64,000 nucleotides of DNA from Sphingomonas glacialis (GTDB taxonomy: Bacteria > Pseudomonadota > Alphaproteobacteria > Sphingomonadales > Sphingomonadaceae): the NCBI RefSeq assembly GCF_006439055.1, contig NZ_RCZC01000003.1, positions 62,001 through 126,000 of the forward strand, given 5' to 3'. Within the stretch, counting starts at the first letter, position 1; the number at the start of each line of letters is the position of its first letter. A program made the position numbers and the translations under genes. The notes under the pieces were generated by a model. It had not been told where the DNA came from. It made no database searches and worked only from the letters and a program-made list of their open reading frames with translations. Below, piece after piece: positions 33,811 through 43,015 of this stretch.

Positions 33811-36621
33811 ATGCGAACAAAAAGTGTTGCAAGACTTTTGACGACCACGCTTGCGGTAATCTTTCCCGGCACGCTCCTCGCACAGACGAGCGCGGCGGAT
33901 GCCACGACCGAACCAACTGCCGCGGATACCGCCCCAGCCGACATCGTCGTCACCGGGTCGCGCATCGCACGGCCCGACCTGCAGCAATCCTCGCCGATCT
34001 CGGTGATCTCCGCCAAGGAGCTCGCGCTTACGGGCCAGATCAATATCGAAGGCGTGCTCAAGGATCTGCCGCAGCTCATCCCGAGCACGACGGGGGCCTC
34101 GAATAATCCCGGCGGCGGCGTCGCGACCGCCGATCTGCGCGGGCTCGGCGCGACGCGCACGCTCGTGCTCGTCGATGGGCGCCGCTACGTGTCGTACGAT
34201 TCGACCCAGGTCGTCGATCTCAACACCATCCCGACCGGCCTGATCGAACGCGTCGACATCGTCAGCGGCGGGCGCTCGGCGGTGTATGGCTCGGATGCGA
34301 TCTCGGGCGTCGTCAATTTCGTGATGAAGAAGGATTTCTCCGGCATCGAGGCCAATGCCAACTACCGCATTACCGGCCAAGGCGACGGCGGGACGGCGAA
34401 CGCGCATCTCTTGGTCGGCCAGAATTTCGACAGCGGGCGCGGCAACGTCACGCTGTATCTCGATTATACCAAGCGCGACGCGATCCTGCAGAACGACCGC
34501 GGCTATTCGCGCCAGGCCCTCGTCGATGACGGTTCGGGCGGGCTGATCGCGGGCGGTTCGGGATCGATCGAGGGCACGCGCTTCGCGATCGGCGGGGTGA
34601 GCCGCAAGTTCGGCACCGACGGCAGCTATTCGGCGTACAATTCGCAGACCGACGCCTATAATTACGCGCCGTACAATTATCTGCAGGTCCCGCAGGAGCG
34701 CTATCTCGTCAGCAGCCAGGCGCATTACGACGTCAGCGACCATTTGACGCTCTATGCCGAGGGTCAATACATCCACAATACGGTCAAGAACCAGCTCGCG
34801 CCGACCCCGTTCACCGGCTCGGTCCAGATCGACAATGATTCGTCGTTCCTGTCGGCCTCGTCGCAGGCACTGCTCAAGGCGGCCGATACCGATCGCGACG
34901 GCTATACCACCGCGACGGTCTATCGCCGCCTGTCCGAAGTCGGCAATCGCATCTCGAACGTCGACAACAAAGCTTATCGCGGCGTGTTCGGGGCCAAGGG
35001 CGAGATCAGCGGCGACTGGAAGTACGACGCCTATTTCAGCTATTCGCACACCCAGCAGATCGAGACGCAGAGCGGCAACGTGTCGCGCTCGCGCGTGCTG
35101 CAGGGGCTGAAGACGACGTATGATTCGTCGGGCAACCTCGTCTGCTCGGATCCGAGCAATGGCTGCGTTCCGGTCAACATCTACGGCGCGGGCAATATCA
35201 GCAGTGCGGCGGCCAAATTCATCTCGATCGATACCCGCAACGTCAGCGACATCACCGAGAAGGTGGCGAGCGCGTCGATCACCAACGGCAATCTGTTCAA
35301 CCTCGGCGCCGGGCCGGCCGGCCTCGCGATCGGTACCGAATATCGCGACGAATATGGCAGCTACAATCCCGATGCCGCGCTCTCCTCGGGCGACGTGGTC
35401 GGCTTCAACGGCAGCCAGGGGCTGGCCGGCGGCTACAACGTCAAGGAAGTCTATGGCGAGCTCGAAGTGCCGCTGCTTGCCGACAAGCCGTTGATCCACA
35501 GCCTCACCGCGAATGGCGCGTATCGCTATTCCTATTATTCTACCGCGGCGAAATCGGTCAGCACCTATTCGGGCGGGCTCGTCTGGTCGCCGATCCGCGA
35601 TATCAGCCTGCGCGGGCAATATTCGCGGGCGGTGCGCGCGCCGACGGTGTCGAACCTGTACAGCGGCACCTCGCAGGACTTCCCGACCGCAACCGATCCG
35701 TGCACGCTCGCGGTCGCCAAGACCAACGCCAATCTGCGGGCGAACTGCATCGCCACCGGCGTCGCGGCAAGCGCGCTCGGCACCGCCTATGACGGTGGCA
35801 GCACGCAGATCGATTCGATCACCGGCGGCAACCCCAATTTGCGGGAGGAAACCGCCGACACCTACACGGTCGGTGCGGTGTTCCAGCCGCGCTTCCTCAA
35901 GCGCATCTCGCTGACGGTCGATTATTATCGCATCAAGATCGCCAACTACATCTCGACCGCGGGCACGAGCAATCTGATCCGCGCCTGCTATGGCGATGCG
36001 GCGAACGGCTACACGTCGTACAACAGCAGCTATTGCGCGCAGCTGCCGCGCGACGCCAACAGCTATGCGATCACGGGAGCGGTCAATCTGCTCTCCAACA
36101 CCGGCGGCGTGACCACGCGCGGCATCGATTTCGAGGCCCGCTATTCGGTCCCGCTGTCGATCGGCGCACCCAACACCAACCTCTCGTTCCGCCTCAGCGG
36201 CACGCGCCTGATCGCGTTCGACTACAATCCGGTCGCGGCGATCTCGGGGCTCAACGTCGATTGCGCCGGCAAGTTCGGCGTCACCTGCGGCAACCCCTAT
36301 GCGAAATGGCGGCTGTCGGCGCGCACGACGCTGACCACCGGCCCGGTGACGCTGTCGGTGCTCTACCGCTATCTGTCGCCGGTCGACGACGACGACCCCA
36401 CGACCGACTATTCGGTCGAGCACATCAAGGCGTATCATTACTTCGACACGACGCTGTCGATCGACGTGGCGAAGAGGTTCACCTGGACCTTGGGCGTCAA
36501 CAACATGTTCGACCGCAGCCCGCCGATCCTCGGCGACAATCAGGAGCAGGGGAATACCTATCCCTCGACCTACGATCCGTATGGCCGGACGTTCTTCTCG
36601 GGCGTGACGCTGAAGTTCTGA
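33811..36621 (+). CDS. TonB-dependent outer-membrane receptor
   Basis: A 936-residue receptor. A signal peptide ends near LLAQTSA. A plug domain follows from about residue 45 (DIVVTGSRIARPDLQQSSPISVISAKEL), with GLGATRTLVLVDGRRYV and NTIPTGLIERVDIVSGGRSAVYGSDAISGVVNFVMKKDF, then a beta barrel with the GLVWSPI…RGQYSRAVRAPTVSNLYSG receptor motif and a C-terminal strand ending in F. No transport partner or regulator adjoins it. It faces the BamA homologue across a terminator-like repeat. The class (oligopeptide/carbohydrate-type, sphingomonad) does not name a ligand. Confidence 0.93.
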   Translation: MRTKSVARLLTTTLAVIFPGTLLAQTSAADATTEPTAADTAPADIVVTGSRIARPDLQQSSPISVISAKELALTGQINIEGVLKDLPQLIPSTTGASNNPGGGVATADLRGLGATRTLVLVDGRRYVSYDSTQVVDLNTIPTGLIERVDIVSGGRSAVYGSDAISGVVNFVMKKDFSGIEANANYRITGQGDGGTANAHLLVGQNFDSGRGNVTLYLDYTKRDAILQNDRGYSRQALVDDGSGGLIAGGSGSIEGTRFAIGGVSRKFGTDGSYSAYNSQTDAYNYAPYNYLQVPQERYLVSSQAHYDVSDHLTLYAEGQYIHNTVKNQLAPTPFTGSVQIDNDSSFLSASSQALLKAADTDRDGYTTATVYRRLSEVGNRISNVDNKAYRGVFGAKGEISGDWKYDAYFSYSHTQQIETQSGNVSRSRVLQGLKTTYDSSGNLVCSDPSNGCVPVNIYGAGNISSAAAKFISIDTRNVSDITEKVASASITNGNLFNLGAGPAGLAIGTEYRDEYGSYNPDAALSSGDVVGFNGSQGLAGGYNVKEVYGELEVPLLADKPLIHSLTANGAYRYSYYSTAAKSVSTYSGGLVWSPIRDISLRGQYSRAVRAPTVSNLYSGTSQDFPTATDPCTLAVAKTNANLRANCIATGVAASALGTAYDGGSTQIDSITGGNPNLREETADTYTVGAVFQPRFLKRISLTVDYYRIKIANYISTAGTSNLIRACYGDAANGYTSYNSSYCAQLPRDANSYAITGAVNLLSNTGGVTTRGIDFEARYSVPLSIGAPNTNLSFRLSGTRLIAFDYNPVAAISGLNVDCAGKFGVTCGNPYAKWRLSARTTLTTGPVTLSVLYRYLSPVDDDDPTTDYSVEHIKAYHYFDTTLSIDVAKRFTWTLGVNNMFDRSPPILGDNQEQGNTYPSTYDPYGRTFFSGVTLKF

Positions 36622-36647
36622 CGATCAGCCTGGGGTGACTCTGAACC

Positions 36648-36741
36648 GTCACCCCGGGCTTATCCCGGGGTCCATCGCGATCCGCGTCCTGCCAATGAAG
36701 CATGCGCGGCACGGTGGCCCCCGGGACGAGCCCGGGGTGAC
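36648..36741. terminator. Inverted repeat between converging genes, likely terminator
   Basis: A 23-base element (36648-36670) recurs in inverted orientation at 36719-36741 with two mismatches. Each copy is itself a short palindrome around CCCGGG. The pair can fold into a large hairpin between the stop of the TonB receptor and the stop of the BamA homologue, and so could end both transcripts. Similar GTCACCCCGG elements are scattered in sphingomonad genomes, so it may also be a dispersed repeat. Confidence 0.55.
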
Positions 36742-36768
36742 AAAGGGGTGGGACGGCGGATCCAGACC

Positions 36769-39354
36769 CTAGAACTGCCCGCCGACGTTAAAGGTAACGA
36801 GCTTGGTATCGTCGCCCTTCTGCTTGAGCAGCGCCTTGGCGAGATCGATCCGCAGCGGGCCGAACGGCGAATTCCAATTGACCCCGATGCCGATCGAGAC
36901 GCGGGGCTTGGGGCTGTTGCCCGAATAGCTCTCGCGATACGCGCTCAGCGCATAGGTATAGGGCGTGCCGGTGTTGGTCGTCGTGCTGTTGCCGTCGGCA
37001 TCGAGGAACAGCAGATTGCCGTTGCTGTTGGTATATTGCCGGGTCGCGGTGGTGCAGGCGACCGCGGCGACGATCGCCGCCGCGCAGCTGTCGGTCAGCG
37101 TCGGCGTCTTGCCACCGAACACCGCGCCGATATCGGCATAGATCGACGGCCGCAGGCCGAGCTCGCGCGCCCCCGCGCCGAGCGGCAGCTCGAGCTCAAG
37201 CCGCCCACGATAATAGGTATCGCCGCCGAGCGATTCCGACGTGTCGTTGCTCGATGCGGTCAGCGTCGAAGGGACTACCGACGTATCGTAATATTGCCGC
37301 GTCACGCGCGGGCCTACGCCGCGAATGTCGAAGCCGCGCAGCTGCGGATTGCCGAGGAAGAAGCGGTCGGTCAGCCGGACGTCCTGCCCGATCCCCTCGA
37401 TATGCCCGCCCTCGGCCTGCGCATTGAGCACGAAGCCTGAGCCGAGCCCCCAATATTTCGCCGCGACGATCGTCGTGCGCAAATAGCGCGTGTCGCCGCC
37501 GACGCCGGCGAAATCCTGGCTGATCGACAGGCGCGAGCCCTTGGTCGGGTTGATCCGGCTGTTGAGCGAATCGCGGATCAGCGAATAGCCGATCGACGAG
37601 GTCCAGCGATTGCCGATCGCATCGCACAGATAGGAGCCGGCAAGCGCTGTGTCGCACACGCCGTTGGTGTAATAGGTCGCCTTGTCGAGCGCGACCTGAT
37701 CGTAGGACAGGCCGTAGCGCGCCGAGGCCGTCCAATATTCGGTCAGCGGCACCGCGGCGCGCACCTGGAAGCCGGTCGAGACCTGCGTGTAGGTCGTCGT
37801 GTCGGTATCGCCGACGGTGTTGTACGACCGATAGTCGCGCCGGAAGAGATCGACACCGACCGCGACGTTCGAGCCGAACAGATAGGGCTCGGTAAAGCCC
37901 GCCTCGATCGACTTGGAATAGGTCGAATAGCTCGCGCTGAGACGGAGTTCCTGCCCCTTGCCGCGGAAGTTGCGCTGCTTGATCGAGGCCTGGATCGTCG
38001 CCTTGTCCTGGCTCGAATAGCCGGCCGACAACGACAGCTCGCCAGTCGCCTTCTCCTGCAGGTCGGCGGTCAGGATCGCGCGATCGGGCGCAGACCCTTG
38101 CGTCTGCTTGATCTCGAACTTGTCCTGGAAATAGCCGAGCGAGTTGATGCGGTCCTGCGAACGCTTGACCTGGAAGCTGTTGAACGCATCGCCTTCCGAC
38201 AGGCGGATCTCGCGGCGGATCACCTTGTCTTGCGTCTGCGTGTTGCCGTTGATGTCGATCCGCTCGACATAGGTGCGCTTGGTTTCGGCGATATGGAAGT
38301 TGATCCCCATCGTCAGCGTGTCCTTGTCGCGCTGGAAGTCGGGGCTGACGTCGGTGAAGGCGTACCCGAACAGGCCAGCCGCCTCGCTCAGCGAATCGAC
38401 CGAGGTCTCGACCTTCTTGGCATCGTACCAATCGCCCTTGTTGATCCCGAGGCTGGTCGCGAGCTTCTTGTTGTCGAAGTCGCGGATATCGCTGTCGACC
38501 GTCACGTCGCCGAATTTGTAGCGTTTGCCCTCCACCACCACATAGGTGATGATGAAGTCCTTCTTGTCGGGCGTCAGTTCGGCGACCGCCGAGGTCACCT
38601 TGAAGTCGGCATAGCCCTCGGTCAGGTAGAATTGCCGCAGCTTCTGCTGGTCGTAGGCGAGGCGGTCCTGGTCGTAGCTAGTGTTCGAGCTGAGCAGCGT
38701 GGTGAGGCGCGACTGCTTGGTCGCCATCTGCTCGCGCAGTTTCGAATCCGAGAATACGGCATTGCCGAGGATGTTGATCTGGCGGACCTTCGACTTCGGG
38801 CCTTCGCTGACTTCGAAGATCACATCGACGCGGTTCTGGTCGAGCGACACCATCTTTGGATCGACCACCGCGGCGAAGCGGCCCTGGCGGCGATACAGTT
38901 CGACGATCCGCGCGACGTCCTGCCGCACCGCCGTCCGCGTAAAGATCTGGCGCGGCGCGAGTTTCACCTCCTTCTTGATCTTGTCTTCCTTGAGCCGCTT
39001 GTTGCCCTCGAAGATGATGCGGTTGATCACCGGGTTTTCGCGCACGCGCAGCACCAGCTGCCCGGTATCGGCGCCGGCGATCACGACGTCGGCGAACAGT
39101 TCGCTCGCGTAGAGATCCTTGATCGCCTGATCGAGCGTCTCGTTGGTAAACGGCTGCCCGGTGCGCAGCATGGTATAGGAGAGCACAGTCTCGGGCTCGA
39201 GCCGCTGCGCGCCCTCGACGCGGATCGACGTGATCGTGCCGCCGGCGACCGGCGTCGCGGGCGGCTGGGGTTGGGTGAGCGGGACGGCGGTGGCCGCACG
39301 CTGGGCGCCGGCAGAGGCGAAAACGATCGGCACGACGGCCAGCACCAAGAACAT
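36769..39354 (-). CDS. BamA-family outer membrane assembly protein
   Basis: An 861-residue protein: signal peptide, five POTRA domains over about residues 40-440 (first one starting near ITSIRVEGAQRLEPETVLSY, last near RTYVERIDINGN), then a 16-strand Omp85 barrel with the QLRGFDIRG loop-6 motif and a final VTFNVGGQF. BamA inserts beta-barrel proteins into the outer membrane. The usual companions (rseP, lpxD, fabZ) are not beside it here, so it may be a second copy. The start at 39354 begins the signal peptide; the frame upstream to 39393 is short. Confidence 0.9.
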   Translation of the reverse strand: MFLVLAVVPIVFASAGAQRAATAVPLTQPQPPATPVAGGTITSIRVEGAQRLEPETVLSYTMLRTGQPFTNETLDQAIKDLYASELFADVVIAGADTGQLVLRVRENPVINRIIFEGNKRLKEDKIKKEVKLAPRQIFTRTAVRQDVARIVELYRRQGRFAAVVDPKMVSLDQNRVDVIFEVSEGPKSKVRQINILGNAVFSDSKLREQMATKQSRLTTLLSSNTSYDQDRLAYDQQKLRQFYLTEGYADFKVTSAVAELTPDKKDFIITYVVVEGKRYKFGDVTVDSDIRDFDNKKLATSLGINKGDWYDAKKVETSVDSLSEAAGLFGYAFTDVSPDFQRDKDTLTMGINFHIAETKRTYVERIDINGNTQTQDKVIRREIRLSEGDAFNSFQVKRSQDRINSLGYFQDKFEIKQTQGSAPDRAILTADLQEKATGELSLSAGYSSQDKATIQASIKQRNFRGKGQELRLSASYSTYSKSIEAGFTEPYLFGSNVAVGVDLFRRDYRSYNTVGDTDTTTYTQVSTGFQVRAAVPLTEYWTASARYGLSYDQVALDKATYYTNGVCDTALAGSYLCDAIGNRWTSSIGYSLIRDSLNSRINPTKGSRLSISQDFAGVGGDTRYLRTTIVAAKYWGLGSGFVLNAQAEGGHIEGIGQDVRLTDRFFLGNPQLRGFDIRGVGPRVTRQYYDTSVVPSTLTASSNDTSESLGGDTYYRGRLELELPLGAGARELGLRPSIYADIGAVFGGKTPTLTDSCAAAIVAAVACTTATRQYTNSNGNLLFLDADGNSTTTNTGTPYTYALSAYRESYSGNSPKPRVSIGIGVNWNSPFGPLRIDLAKALLKQKGDDTKLVTFNVGGQF

Positions 39355-39590
39355 TATTGCATCTCCAACGAGACGCGGGGCTAGGCAGTGCATGTGTCTC
39401 GCGGATGTTCGCGCATTGCCGGGTGCGGTCGCATTGCGTCAGCCGCGGCACATCGCGTTACAGGCGCGCCGCGTAGCCCCGTGCGCGCATGTGTCAGAAC
39501 CGCCGAGCGCCAGACATTTCACGGACATTCGGCCGGGGCATCACCCTCCCCGTGCCCCGCCCCCCAGGGTGCTTGTCTGAAAGGCTTGCC

Positions 39591-39917
39591 ATGTTCGTTG
39601 CCGTCAAAAGTCCGATCGTCCCCGCGCCGAAGGTCGCGCTGGAGCAGCCGCCGTTCGTCGACAATCCCTTCGCGCCCGAAATCTTCGTCACCGGCTATTC
39701 GGGCCTCGCCAATCTCAACGGCGTGATCGTGCTGACGCTCGAAAGCGCGCGCTGCGACCATAGCCGCCCGCAGCCCGCGCTCGAACGCGTCGTCGTCGGG
39801 CGCGTCGCGCTCACCACCACCGCCGCGCTCGAGCTCGTCACCGGGCTCAACCAGTTCCTCGAGCAACAGGGGCTGAGCGCGTCACGGATGCTCGCCGACG
39901 GTGCGACCTTCCAGTAA
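39591..39917 (+). CDS. Small conserved-looking protein of unknown function
   Basis: A 108-residue protein of mainly beta strands in the first part (FVTGYSGLANLNGVIVLTLES) and helical in the end (TTAALELVTGLNQFLEQQGLS). There is no signal peptide or membrane segment. The pattern loosely resembles small DUF3467-like proteins, but I do not claim the family. Codon bias is strong, and the ATG at 39591 begins a sensible frame. It points toward the kinase gene that converges on it, with 9 bases between stops. Confidence 0.6.
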   Translation: MFVAVKSPIVPAPKVALEQPPFVDNPFAPEIFVTGYSGLANLNGVIVLTLESARCDHSRPQPALERVVVGRVALTTTAALELVTGLNQFLEQQGLSASRMLADGATFQ

Positions 39918-39926
39918 GGCGCGCGG

Positions 39927-41264
39927 CTAGAGCGGCAGCGTGACGCGCGCGAGCAGCCCGCTGCCGGGGCGGTTCTCGAGCGCCGCGTCGCCGCCATGCG
40001 CGCGGGCGACCGCTCGGACGCTGGCGAGACCCAGCCCGGTGCCGCCGGTATCGCGGCTGCGCGAGCGTTCGGCGCGGAAGAAGGGCTCGAACGCGCGCGC
40101 CAGATCCTCGGCGACCATCCCGGGCCCGCTATCGCTGACCTCGATCGTGACGACGTTGCGGCCGCGACGCAGCTCGATCTGCGCGGTGCCGGCATAGAGC
40201 ACGGCATTCTCGACCAGATTGGCGAGCAGTGCTTTCAGCGCGGGCGCATCGGCCTCCATCGCGATCGCCGGCCCGGGCAGCAGCGTCACGCTGCCGCCGC
40301 GGTCGCTCGCGTCCGACGCCACGCTTTCGGCCAGCGAGCGCAGGTCGAGCCGCTGGCGCGAGACGTGCCGCGTCATTTCGCGGACGAATGCCATCGCCGC
40401 GCCGATCCGCTCGCTCATCTCGCGAATGTCCTCCTCGCCAGCGAGCCGGATGTCGTCGGGCGCCTTTTCGAGCCGCAGCGAAAGCCGCATCAGCGGCGTG
40501 CGCAGATCATGCGCGACCGCCGCGATCAGCGTGGTGCGATCCTCGACATAGCGGTTGAGCCGTTCCTGCATCTGGTTGAAGGTCGCCGCGGCCTCGGCGA
40601 TCTCGGGCGGGCCCGTCAGCGCCAGCGGCGCGGCGCGAGGGTCGCGGCCCAAGCGGTCGGCTGCGGCAGAGAACATCGCGATCGGCTTGGCGATCCGGCG
40701 CGACATCGCCCAGGCAAAGGGTGCCACGCCGAGGATCGCGATCACGAACCACAGGACGAAACGCAACCGCCACGAACTGAAGCGCCGCTCGGTCGGCTGG
40801 ACGACGCGCCAGACCCCGTTGGGCTGGCGGATCGTGACCGCGAAATCGCCGAACAGCGCATCGTCGATCGGTCGTGCCGATGGCCGCCCTGCGCCAGCGC
40901 TCCGCGGCGTCGGCGGGCGAAACACGTCGGCGATCGTCGGCGGGCCGTGATGATCGCGCACAACGACGACCGAGGCGATCGGCAGCGCGAGGTCGGAGGC
41001 GATCAGCGCGGCGAGCGCCTTGTCGGGCAGCTCGGACTCGGCAGCGGGCGGTGTCGTCGTCAGCCGGACGGTCAGCAATCCGGTCGGATCGCTCCCCGCC
41101 TGCGCGATCGCGGCGATCCGGCTGGTGGTATAGAGCACCGGCTTGGGCGGCGGCATGATGATGAACGCTGCGAAGTTGAGCAGCTGGACGAGCAGGACCG
41201 TCCCAAGCATCACCGCGAAGATGTGGAGGAAGAGCGGCCAGGACCGGCGGAACGGGTCGTTCAT
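39927..41264 (-). CDS. Sensor histidine kinase, EnvZ-like
   Basis: A 445-residue kinase. It has an N-terminal membrane segment, a periplasmic sensor of about 120 residues, a second membrane segment (FVLWFVIAILGVAPFAWAM), HAMP (about 190-240), HisKA with the phospho-histidine in AAVAHDLRTPLMRLSLRLE, and HATPase_c (NLVENAVLY, DSGPGM, GGTGLGLASVRAV). This is the usual class I arrangement. Its ATG overlaps the stop of the response regulator gene by 4 bases, so they form one unit. The signal sensed is unknown. Confidence 0.92.
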   Translation of the reverse strand: MNDPFRRSWPLFLHIFAVMLGTVLLVQLLNFAAFIIMPPPKPVLYTTSRIAAIAQAGSDPTGLLTVRLTTTPPAAESELPDKALAALIASDLALPIASVVVVRDHHGPPTIADVFRPPTPRSAGAGRPSARPIDDALFGDFAVTIRQPNGVWRVVQPTERRFSSWRLRFVLWFVIAILGVAPFAWAMSRRIAKPIAMFSAAADRLGRDPRAAPLALTGPPEIAEAAATFNQMQERLNRYVEDRTTLIAAVAHDLRTPLMRLSLRLEKAPDDIRLAGEEDIREMSERIGAAMAFVREMTRHVSRQRLDLRSLAESVASDASDRGGSVTLLPGPAIAMEADAPALKALLANLVENAVLYAGTAQIELRRGRNVVTIEVSDSGPGMVAEDLARAFEPFFRAERSRSRDTGGTGLGLASVRAVARAHGGDAALENRPGSGLLARVTLPL

Positions 41265-41977
41265 GCGCGCGTCACGCTTGGCACGAAGAAATAGCCCTCG
41301 TTGCGGATCGTCCGGATGATTTCGTCGTCGCGCGCGCGCAGCTTGCGGCGCAGGCGGCTGACCTGGACGTCGATCGCGCGGTCGTACGCCTCACTGTCGG
41401 GGCCGCGCGCGTCCTCAAGCAGCGCGTCGCGCGTCAGCACGCGGCGCGGGCGGCGGACGAAGGCGCGCAGCACCGAGAATTCGCCATCGGTCAGATCGAC
41501 CAGCATGCCGCTGCCGTCGATCAGCTCGCGCGCCATGAAATCGACGCGCCAGTCTAGGAAGCGGTACTGGCGCGGCTCCTCGGGCGCCCCGTCGCGCGCG
41601 CGCAGCGCCGCACGCACCGTGGCGAGCACCTCGCGCGCGCTGCACGGCTTAGTGAGATAATGGGTCGCGCCGATCTCGAGCCCGAGGATGCGATCGGGCT
41701 CGTCGCCGAGCGCGCTCAAGAAGACGATCGGCGGACCGCCGCGCTGCGCGACGCGACGGCAGATCGAAATCCCGTCCTCGCCCGGCATCATGATGTCGAG
41801 CAGCATCAGCGAAACCGCATGCCGCGCGAGCGCCATGTCCATTTCCTGCGCATTGGCGGCGGTCTCGACGCGGTAGCCATGCCGCTCGAGGCTTTCGGTC
41901 AGCAGCGTGCGAATCGCATGATCGTCATCGACGATCAGCAGGATCGGCCCGTCGCTGGTCTGCGGTTGCACTGTCAT
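41261..41977 (-). CDS. OmpR-family response regulator
   Basis: A 238-residue regulator. The receiver (about 10-125) has LLIVDDDHAIRTLL, the phospho-aspartate in LMLLDIMMPGEDG and the lysine in YLTKPCSAR. The winged-helix output domain spans about 135-235 (LTDGEFSVLRAFVRRPRRVLTRD, DVQVSRLRRKL, RTIRNEGYFFVP). The ATG at 41977 is chosen because the longer frame upstream has no receiver homology. It is coupled to the kinase at 39927 and diverges from a second OmpR-type regulator. Confidence 0.92.
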   Translation of the reverse strand: MTVQPQTSDGPILLIVDDDHAIRTLLTESLERHGYRVETAANAQEMDMALARHAVSLMLLDIMMPGEDGISICRRVAQRGGPPIVFLSALGDEPDRILGLEIGATHYLTKPCSAREVLATVRAALRARDGAPEEPRQYRFLDWRVDFMARELIDGSGMLVDLTDGEFSVLRAFVRRPRRVLTRDALLEDARGPDSEAYDRAIDVQVSRLRRKLRARDDEIIRTIRNEGYFFVPSVTRA

Positions 41978-42163
41978 CGGCTCGCGGTGGTGTGCCGATG
42001 TGTCCGGGATATGTCCATCGACAAGGATTGCCTCTGATCGTGCCGCTGATTCCGCATTTTGTGGCAGCGCGGACAAGACCGGAAACAGCACGGACACGAA
42101 ACGACGCCATCCAGACGCTACAGCGGCCGTTCGCGGCCCGTGTCCTACCGGAGTTTGCCGACC
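41978..42163. promoter_or_regulatory. Divergent promoter region between two response-regulator genes
   Basis: About 185 bases between the starts of the leftward regulator/kinase unit and the rightward regulator gene. Such a shared control region would allow either regulator to control both units. No repeat pair of OmpR-type half sites was recognised by eye. Confidence 0.4.
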
Positions 42164-42964
42164 ATGACCGATCTTGCCAGCCACGGCACCGCACCGCTTC
42201 CCACGCTCCCCCCCGCCGTCAGCGGCGCGCGCATCGTGATCGTCGACGACGATCCCGGCGTGCGCGAACTGCTCACCGGCTTCCTGGTCGATCACGGCTT
42301 CGGCGCCGAGGCGGTCGGCAGCGGCAAGGCCTTGCGCGAACGGCTCGAGCGGCGCGAATGCGATCTGATCGTGCTCGACATCATGATGCCGGGCGAGGAC
42401 GGCCTGTCGATCCTGCGCTCGCTGATGCACCGCGCCGATGGCCCCGGCATCATCATGCTGTCGGCGGTGACGAGCGAGGTCGACCGGATCGTCGCACTCG
42501 AAATGGGCGCCGACGATTATGTCATCAAGCCGACCAGCCCGCGCGAGATCATGGCGCGGATCCGCTCGGTATTGCGGCGGCGTGCCGCGCCCGGTTCGGG
42601 CGAAGCGCAGCCCGGCGCGGCGCATGCCCCGCATGTCACGAGCGATTGTTTCGGTTTCGCCGGCTGGACCTTCGATTCGCGGCGCCGCAAGCTGGTCGCG
42701 CCGGGCGGTGCGGTCGTCGCGGTGACCGAGACCGAGTATCGCATGCTCGCCATCTTCCTGCGCGATCCTCATGACGTCCACTCCCGGGAAAGCCTCGCCG
42801 ATCTGACCGGCAAGGAGAATTTCAACGGCAACGACCGGACGATCGACGTCCATGTCAGCCGGTTGCGGCGCAAGCTGGCGCGCGGCAGTGGCGACGAGAT
42901 CATCCGCACGGTGCGCAACCGCGGCTATCTCTTCCTTCCCCGCGTCGAGGCGCTGGTCGCCTGA
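42164..42964 (+). CDS. OmpR-family response regulator (orphan)
   Basis: A 266-residue regulator with a receiver (IVIVDDDPGVRELLTGFL, phospho-aspartate in LIVLDIMMPGEDG, lysine in YVIKPTSPRE) and a winged-helix domain (AVTETEYRMLAIFL, DVHVSRLRRKL, RTVRNRGYLFLPRVE). The linker is longer and contains a proline/histidine-rich stretch. A GGAG lies about 10 bases before the ATG at 42164. No kinase follows it; the kinase at 39927 is the only candidate nearby. Confidence 0.9.
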   Translation: MTDLASHGTAPLPTLPPAVSGARIVIVDDDPGVRELLTGFLVDHGFGAEAVGSGKALRERLERRECDLIVLDIMMPGEDGLSILRSLMHRADGPGIIMLSAVTSEVDRIVALEMGADDYVIKPTSPREIMARIRSVLRRRAAPGSGEAQPGAAHAPHVTSDCFGFAGWTFDSRRRKLVAPGGAVVAVTETEYRMLAIFLRDPHDVHSRESLADLTGKENFNGNDRTIDVHVSRLRRKLARGSGDEIIRTVRNRGYLFLPRVEALVA

Positions 42965-42975
42965 TGCGGAAAGCA

Positions 42976-43007
42976 GCAGGGCCGGCCGCGCGTGCGGCCG
43001 GCCCTGC
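42976..43007. terminator. Strong hairpin between converging genes
   Basis: Fourteen-base arms (GCAGGGCCGGCCGC and its exact complement) with a 4-base loop, placed 12 bases after the stop of the regulator gene and 9 before the stop of the receptor gene. The position suits termination of both transcripts. There is no clear U-tract, so it may work on one strand only weakly. Confidence 0.6.
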
Positions 43008-43015
43008 CCGTCGGG

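Noticed and set aside
33739..36438. An 899-codon open frame on the minus strand across the TonB receptor
   Set aside because: It is the reverse-strand shadow of a real receptor with signal peptide and plug motifs. The translated product is arginine/aspartate/isoleucine-rich without any domain, as expected from GC-rich codon bias.
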